Shown in pieces: positions 48,280 to 54,035 of a stretch of 54,035 nt of DNA (position 1 is its first letter; each line of letters opens with the position of its first letter). Under the pieces are notes generated by a model, which was given only the letters and a program-made list of their open reading frames with translations, searched no databases and was not told where the DNA came from. Source of the stretch: Candidatus Adlerbacteria bacterium (GTDB lineage Bacteria > Patescibacteriota > Minisyncoccia > Phycocordibacterales > SBAW01); the NCBI GenBank assembly GCA_903851045.1, contig CAINNF010000018.1:67925-121959 (forward strand), given 5' to 3'. The position numbers were made by a program, and so were the translations under genes.

Positions 48280-49423
48280 GCTGCAATGGTAGCGAATTCA
48301 AATAGTGCAGCCCGATCCACTCCACTGCAGGCACGCAAACTGCGTCTCCGAAACCGAAAAGAACTTGGTTAAGAGAAAGGCTCGGATCAATTGCGAAGTC
48401 ATCTGCGCCCATTAACCTCGCCGCCTCGTTTCCATTGAATAACCGAGCGTTAAAAGTTCCTTTGCCTGCACGAAGTATGATTTGCCGTGCACTTCCTCCT
48501 TTCGGCGTTCTTAGGCAACCTGCAATTCCATCCGAACGAAGTTCGACTGTTGAGCGTTTTTCGCCGTCACGCATGCGCATTCGACGAAAAGCCGGGAAAT
48601 ACAGATAATCATCCTCTTTCATTGTTTTTCGCACGAGCTGACGATGCCGTTCATGCATCTGATTAAACAGGTAGTCGGTTCGCTCTTTGTCCCACCATTC
48701 TTCGCTTTGATCGATAATGTCTTCAAGGAGAATAGTTCTTTTAGGCAAATTTGGTAGCTGGTGAAAATACCAGCGCAGATCCGCATTCGTTTCGATGTAT
48801 TTGATGATTTTTTCCGAGCGTGCATCTGATGTCCGAAGCGCATACTCCTGTTCCATGCTACCCGTCGGAAGTGCCTGTACAATCGTGTCGTGCACTCCAA
48901 GTATAAAAAGGCGTACTCGACTCTGAGGTACGAAGTTAGCAGCGTCGAGTCGGAGCAAATCGATACTGTAACCTAAATCGTTTAGCGTACTCAAAACAGA
49001 CCTTAAATCTTTTCCATCATTTGATGTAAGTAGTCCTTCAACATTTTCAAGCAAGATAAGGGGCGGGTTTGCTTCACCATGCTCTTGCTTCATTTCTTTC
49101 ACTACCCGTACAAACTCCCAAAACGCTGAGGACTCTCCTTTGTTTATGCCGCCGCGCGCACCGGCTACAGAAAGATCAGTGCAAGGAAAGGATGCGTGCG
49201 CGAGGGTGACCTTTGGAACGTCAGAACCACGCGTCTTCGCTATATCTTGCGTAACGTAGTGGTCACTTTTAAAGTGATTTTCGTATGCACGTGCTTTTTC
49301 GGGAGCATAGTCGTACGCACGCACAGTACTCCAGCCGGCCCGCTCAAGCCCAAGAGTTACGAGTCCGATTCCAGCAAAAAAGTCAGCCACTGTTTTATGC
49401 TTGGAAGGATTGGTCTTTCGCAT
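48233..49423 (-). CDS. C5 cytosine DNA methyltransferase
   Basis: DFFAGIGLVTLGLERAGW, ASFPCTDLSVAGARGG, ILLENVEGLL, QSRVRLFILGV. Confidence 0.94.
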   Translation of the reverse strand: MRKTNPSKHKTVADFFAGIGLVTLGLERAGWSTVRAYDYAPEKARAYENHFKSDHYVTQDIAKTRGSDVPKVTLAHASFPCTDLSVAGARGGINKGESSAFWEFVRVVKEMKQEHGEANPPLILLENVEGLLTSNDGKDLRSVLSTLNDLGYSIDLLRLDAANFVPQSRVRLFILGVHDTIVQALPTGSMEQEYALRTSDARSEKIIKYIETNADLRWYFHQLPNLPKRTILLEDIIDQSEEWWDKERTDYLFNQMHERHRQLVRKTMKEDDYLYFPAFRRMRMRDGEKRSTVELRSDGIAGCLRTPKGGSARQIILRAGKGTFNARLFNGNEAARLMGADDFAIDPSLSLNQVLFGFGDAVCVPAVEWIGLHYLNSLPLQPIGRQQLIRPAALAS

Positions 49424-49525
49424 GTATCCATTGTACCAAGAACTGCCTGAAGCAAGAAAGAAGTGTATTTTCTACCTTTAGCTTCCCCTTGAAACCGGAT
49501 TGCGTTACAATCAGGGCACTTTTTT

Positions 49526-50602
49526 ATGCCCCCTCAAACTACCAACTACGAAATCGATTTTATGACAGTAGGCGCTGGCGAAAGAAGCGGCGACGCTATT
49601 GCACTGCGAGTCTGGGATAACACCGGGCAGCAGCAGGTTTTTGTAATTGATGGCGGTACCAAAGAGACGGGTAAACTACTCGTTCAACACATCCTCACTG
49701 TTTACGGTACAAATGTAGTGAACGCAGTCATTTCAACTCATCCTGACGGAGATCACGCTTCCGGACTCACTGAAGTACTCGAGAACTTGGACGTGAAGTT
49801 GCTCATGATGCATCAGCCATGGGATCATGCAGCCGACATAAAAGCTTCTTTTGAGAGCGACGGCCTTACTCATTTGGGCTTGCAACGAAAGATTAAAGCG
49901 GAATTGGGTTATGCCCACGAACTTAAAAAAATCGCTGACCGCAAGAAAATACCCATCGTTGAGCCGTTCGAAGGTGGCCAATGGAACGGCGGTCTTTTTC
50001 GAGTGCTCGGCCCCTCGCAAACGTATTACGAGTCACTTCTCCCACAATTCCGCGACATGCCGGAGACAAAGGAGCCGCTTGGTTTAATTCCCGGCTTGAT
50101 CAAGACGGCCACAGAGAAACTGGAAATGGTTGCCGAAGCCTTCAATATCGAAACACTTACGGACGGTAACGAGCACTTTAGTGCCGAGAACAACACGAGC
50201 ACCATCCTTCTCTTCAATCTCGGTCAAGACAAGGTACTTTTTACGGGCGATGCGGATGCCGATGCGCTTACGCTTGCAGCAGACTATGCGGCAGGCAATG
50301 GTATTTCGCTTACAGATCTCAAAATCCTGCAAGTGCCGCACCACGGTAGTAAGCAAAATGTTGGCCCGACCATACTCGATCGCATCAAAGCCCCGCACGC
50401 ACACATTTCCGTTTCCCCGGGCGCAGCGCCGAAACACCCGTCTAAGAAGGTAATAAATGCGCTCATACGCCGTGGCGCACGTGTTTTTACAAACAATGCT
50501 GGATTATCATCACCCGCATGCTACCGGAGCGCAGGTGTGCCTGCGCGGCCGGGATACACCGATATCTCAGCGCATCCTTTTTATAACGAGGTGGAAGTAT
50601 GA
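49526..50602 (+). CDS. ComEC-like metallo-beta-lactamase-fold hydrolase
   Basis: VISTHPDGDHASGL, LFTGDADADAL, ILQVPHHGSKQNV. Confidence 0.87.
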   Translation: MPPQTTNYEIDFMTVGAGERSGDAIALRVWDNTGQQQVFVIDGGTKETGKLLVQHILTVYGTNVVNAVISTHPDGDHASGLTEVLENLDVKLLMMHQPWDHAADIKASFESDGLTHLGLQRKIKAELGYAHELKKIADRKKIPIVEPFEGGQWNGGLFRVLGPSQTYYESLLPQFRDMPETKEPLGLIPGLIKTATEKLEMVAEAFNIETLTDGNEHFSAENNTSTILLFNLGQDKVLFTGDADADALTLAADYAAGNGISLTDLKILQVPHHGSKQNVGPTILDRIKAPHAHISVSPGAAPKHPSKKVINALIRRGARVFTNNAGLSSPACYRSAGVPARPGYTDISAHPFYNEVEV

Positions 50603-51315
50603 GCACTATACCTTCATTCGATAGGTACACGATGCAGGCACGGCTGTTGCCGATGTTTGTTTTACTTTTACCACTCGGTCTTTTACTGCTTGCTTGGTAT
50701 CCGACAACTTCCGTCTGGCTCGACGCAATCGAGACACTTGGCCTGCCGGTCGTCTTGACCGCACTACTTTCCCAACTCGGCCGCGATCTCGGAAAGAAAA
50801 AAGAACCTGCACTCTTCGCGGAATGGGGTGGTATGCCAACAGATCGCATTCTCTCGTTCAGCAAGACCTTCTTGGATGGTGCAACCTTCGCACGTTACCG
50901 CGCAAAGCTCTCAGCGCTTCTCCCGTCGATGCAATTTCTCGACGAGGCTCAGGAAACAGCATCGCCTGAAGGCGCGCTGCAAGTTTTCCGGACTTGCACC
51001 AACTTTCTGCGCGAAAAGACACGCGATCATGGCAATTTTGCTCTGATTTTTGCCGAGAATATAAACTACGGCTTCCGGCGCAACCTCTGGGCTATGCGAC
51101 CAGCAGGTATCACCATTTCCGCTCTAGCTACCATCGGTGCTGCATCATCAATTTTGCTTACACCAAACAATCCGATCTCGCCGCTCATCATCGTTGCAAT
51201 TTGCATCAATGCGTGTCTTTTCGTGTTTTGGGTACTACGCATCAACCGTAACTGGGTGCGTGTTCCGGCGGAAGAGTATGCAAAGCAGCTCTTTGCTGCT
51301 TGCGAGGTTTTGTAA
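50599..51315 (+). CDS. ~4-TM protein translationally coupled to the MBL hydrolase
   Basis: ATGA overlap; four hydrophobic segments; LSQLGRDLGKKKEPALFAEWGGMPT. Confidence 0.75.
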   Translation: MSTIPSFDRYTMQARLLPMFVLLLPLGLLLLAWYPTTSVWLDAIETLGLPVVLTALLSQLGRDLGKKKEPALFAEWGGMPTDRILSFSKTFLDGATFARYRAKLSALLPSMQFLDEAQETASPEGALQVFRTCTNFLREKTRDHGNFALIFAENINYGFRRNLWAMRPAGITISALATIGAASSILLTPNNPISPLIIVAICINACLFVFWVLRINRNWVRVPAEEYAKQLFAACEVL

Positions 51316-51543
51316 ATCACTTTGCTAAAATAGCCTCAAGCGTTTGGATGTCCGAAGGAAGCAAACTGCTGTATTTACTGAGTTCTGAAAGCCAAGTAAA
51401 CTGGTCACAAATTTTTGGAGCTTATTTTGCAACGCCGTTTGGAGACCCCAAACGGGAAATTTTGAGCAGTTGGAACCAGAAACAGAAAACCCACCGAAGC
51501 GGGTTTTTCCGCTGGTGGGCTTGAGACCGACCAAACATATGGA

Positions 51544-51924
51544 CTATATTAGAAGCTCGAAAGTTCCTTCAATGAAGTTGGGAACTTCACTTGAACCCGG
51601 ACCAATCGGAACATCACTGAAGTATATGGTCCACTGAGGGGGAAGGATTTTGCCCAGATGGTTGGGCTCGCTCTCGAAATGGAGCCAGGACGGACCGCGC
51701 GATCTACTTAGATCGCGCAATGGCAAGGCGGCACTCGTGAGCCAAAAGCTCGTTGCCGCCTCACCCTCAAAGGCGTGCACTTTTAGGCCGTCGATTCGGC
51801 CGACCACTCGATAAGCCGTCCCTTCTGCGCTCCAGTTAAAGGCGAAGATTCTTCCGATGCACTCTGCCTCGGAAGGTAAGCCAGCTTTTGGCAGTAGATT
51901 TGCCAATTGTTGTGAGAGAAACAC
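51544..51924 (-). CDS. Hypothetical protein
   Basis: 126 aa ORF, ATG preceded by an aaggagc-like Shine-Dalgarno on the minus strand. Confidence 0.5.
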   Translation of the reverse strand: MFLSQQLANLLPKAGLPSEAECIGRIFAFNWSAEGTAYRVVGRIDGLKVHAFEGEAATSFWLTSAALPLRDLSRSRGPSWLHFESEPNHLGKILPPQWTIYFSDVPIGPGSSEVPNFIEGTFELLI

Positions 51925-52097
51925 GGAAATGCTCCTTTCTTTGTTGAAGAACCTAAAATCTATTTTATAATAATATTATATAATTGTCAATATTAAAATA
52001 CATTCTAAACTAAGGCTTTTTCGGCATCAAAAAGCTTTCCAAACTCCTGCCACTGATATAACTCCCGCACCAACTGGTTCCAATTAGCACTAACTTG

Positions 52098-52305
52098 GGT
52101 CACACCGACTTTCGAAAACGAGCTCCGCTTTTCAAGCGGGGCCATTTTCGTTCGGTGTGACCTAAGCAGGCAATCTGCATTGCCTGCGTTGGGGAATCGA
52201 AAGACGGAGCGTTGCCAAGTCAGCAGACTTGGCCGCGAGTCGGGGTCGCGAAAATTCCGAAGCGACGGCGAGGAATTATTTGTGACCGATCCCCATAGGG
52301 TCACA
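52098..52305. repeat. Tandem hairpin cluster at the right end of the element
   Basis: ggtcacaccga...tcggtgtgacc (52098-52162); gcaggcaat/attgcctgc; gccaagtc/gacttggc; gtcgc/gcgac; tgtgacc/ggtcaca. Confidence 0.75.
52290..52305 (+). other. Putative attR (16-bp repeat of the tRNA-Glu 3' end)
   Basis: tccccatagggtcaca identical to 41601-41616. Confidence 0.8.
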
Positions 52306-52379
52306 GAGTTTGACTTTTAATATCTTAGTGTTATATTTTATTCGGTTGAAATAGCTCACAGCTTCATAGAGAGGCTTCG

Positions 52380-52916
52380 ATGGAACGCAGTAAAATCGTT
52401 GCGGTTGCACAAAAGGTAGACGGACAGCCGGTCATCTTCTCGCCACCAACTGAGCGTGTGCTCGGTCGGCAGGTGCTGGAGTGGTCGGGTTACTGTGGCA
52501 CCTACGGGCAAGGGGGGCCGGGATTCTTTGGCCTGCGCCTCGCTGCAACTGGTGTGTACCCGGAAGAGTGGCTCATACTTCGCCTCTGGAGTGCGAACGA
52601 CTGGTTGAACGTGAATGGGCATTGGCTCGGTGCGAATCCTGGCCAGTACACCGACGCTACCCAGCCACTCTACTCTAACTTCCACGGGGCAAAGTGGGAC
52701 AGGTTCACCCCGCTGGTCACCAACCAGAGGATTACGAAATTCGACGTCCAAAAACGGACGCTCGACATCGAGATCGGCGACGCCAAGATCGTGCTGACCG
52801 AGGACCCGACCACACGCCCGATCTACGCTGGCACGCAAGAGCCACGCACACTCTCGCCAGGCGACGACCTACGTGAGGCGTGGATCATCGCCGCCGCACC
52901 CTGGGTCCGCGTCTAA
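52380..52916 (+). CDS. Hypothetical protein
   Basis: 178 aa with aromatic/Gly-rich motifs; followed by hairpins at 52922-53015. Confidence 0.6.
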   Translation: MERSKIVAVAQKVDGQPVIFSPPTERVLGRQVLEWSGYCGTYGQGGPGFFGLRLAATGVYPEEWLILRLWSANDWLNVNGHWLGANPGQYTDATQPLYSNFHGAKWDRFTPLVTNQRITKFDVQKRTLDIEIGDAKIVLTEDPTTRPIYAGTQEPRTLSPGDDLREAWIIAAAPWVRV

Positions 52917-53155
52917 AACCAAAAAGTCCCGCATTTTTCGCAGGACCGCTTTCTTTTGTTCACGCGGCAGTATCCAACCACCCAGCACGACCCCTCCCCG
53001 GGTCGTGCTCTTTTCTTACATATTATTCTTCCCGTGTCCCTCCATCCACCAGCTAAATATGACAACACAAAAAAGCTAAATTAATCGGACTCCCCAATTC
53101 CCCTCAATTTCCAAAAGAAAAAGCCGCCGCGTGAGCGGTCGGCTTTGCGAGGCAA

Positions 53156-53758
53156 TTACGCCCCTTTTTCTTTTGGAAGGCTTTTGACAAGCGCATCTTT
53201 TACGGCGCGTTGGGCCTCTTCGGGAGATTTCACGCAAGTGGTCGTCTCTTTGCCCGATTGCATATCGATGTGGGTGAAGGTGACACCGCACCAACTGCTC
53301 ACAAGCCAGTACTCGATAGCGTTGAGTATGGCACTCGGCAGGTCCATGAACCAGCCTTTGAGGAAGCGGTCGAGACAGAACCAGCTCCATGGCCAGATAA
53401 TGGCGCCGAGTAGGTTTCCGCCGACGTCCTTCCATCCTTTGTGTCTGAGATGAGAACTGAGGCTCTGCATCCCCACGCAGCAGTGCTGGAAGGAGAAGGT
53501 GGTGAGGAAAGCGAAGGTGAAAATACCCAACCCCGCGTAGACCTTCCAAGCAACTGCGAGATAGGCGAATGCCGCTGAGACTTCAAACCCCCAGCCAGCG
53601 ACCGCCGCTGCGACAATACTTGCAGCGAACAGCAGACCGAGGTAGTGCAGGAACACCAGCGCGAGAACGAAGGGGAGGGCGACCAGCCCCAGCACCCTCA
53701 AAAGGACTTTCTTCATCAGTCGTCTCCTCCAATGAATGCTGGTAGTACAATAAAGCAC
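53156..53758 (-). CDS. Hypothetical polytopic membrane protein
   Basis: ATG at 53758 (or an internal start), 3-4 hydrophobic segments. Confidence 0.6.
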   Translation of the reverse strand: MLYCTTSIHWRRRLMKKVLLRVLGLVALPFVLALVFLHYLGLLFAASIVAAAVAGWGFEVSAAFAYLAVAWKVYAGLGIFTFAFLTTFSFQHCCVGMQSLSSHLRHKGWKDVGGNLLGAIIWPWSWFCLDRFLKGWFMDLPSAILNAIEYWLVSSWCGVTFTHIDMQSGKETTTCVKSPEEAQRAVKDALVKSLPKEKGA

Positions 53759-54035
53759 CTAAAGCACTTTGTCAACTTCTAACATCTTCCCAAAACGTTG
53801 CCATTGGTACAGCTCTGTCACTAACTGGTTCCAGTTCTGTCCCACTTGGGTCACAAAAAGACACACAACCTGCACTGCCGCAGGACCACAAAAAGAATGA
53901 CCTCCTCCCCGGGCGTTGCCCGGGGTTTCCTTTTGCGGCATGAGGACCTAGAACAAGCGGGCACTTTGTGGTTGCTCTTTGCGACCCTGCCACGCTATGT
54001 ATCGTTTGACCTGTGTCTCGTTGAGTCCCACGGTA

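Noticed and set aside
51300-51534. Possible third copy of the NWNQ-type coding tail (reads SQVNWSQIFGAYF in plus frame)
   Set aside because: Similarity is limited to a few residues and the orientation is opposite; could be chance.
1-54035. CRISPR array, rRNA operon, or prophage structural genes
   Set aside because: No regularly spaced direct repeats, 16S/23S/5S-like sequence, or capsid/terminase/tail-like ORFs were recognised by reading.

Overview
The gene content and style (short intergenic gaps, many small membrane proteins, trimmed housekeeping genes) suggest a Patescibacteria/CPR (Parcubacteria-like) chromosome segment; this is inference, since no marker search could be run. The first ~41.5 kb is core chromosome: tsaD (partial), valS, PrsW-like protease, Hsp20, cydAB (cytochrome bd oxidase), lepA, murJ, O-antigen-ligase/TPR protein, rnpB, DUF192, ZIP transporter, ABC exporter, GT39-like transferase, NUDIX, mscL, dnaX, dus, ftsQ-like, serS, dprA, zwf, rmuC, yqeY-like, 3-methyladenine glycosylase and several tRNAs. 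A small-ORF accessory stretch lies at ~21.8-27.7 kb. From ~41.6 to ~52.3 kb there is a probable integrative element at tRNA-Glu(CTC): a 16-bp direct repeat of the tRNA 3' end, a large serine recombinase, HTH proteins, a PH-domain protein, and a defence-like cluster (AIPR, PD-(D/E)XK-like nuclease, C5 cytosine methyltransferase, ComEC-like MBL hydrolase plus a ~4-TM protein). The most striking observation is a set of long quasi-palindromes (24-30 nt arms around a 28-42 nt core). Three are inserted IN FRAME in the conserved genes tsaD, lepA and dus, and one is intergenic. The in-frame copies appear to encode related peptides and two share core sequence. They resemble Rickettsia palindromic elements in logic. 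Other palindromic repeat insertions occur in dprA and in rnpB itself.
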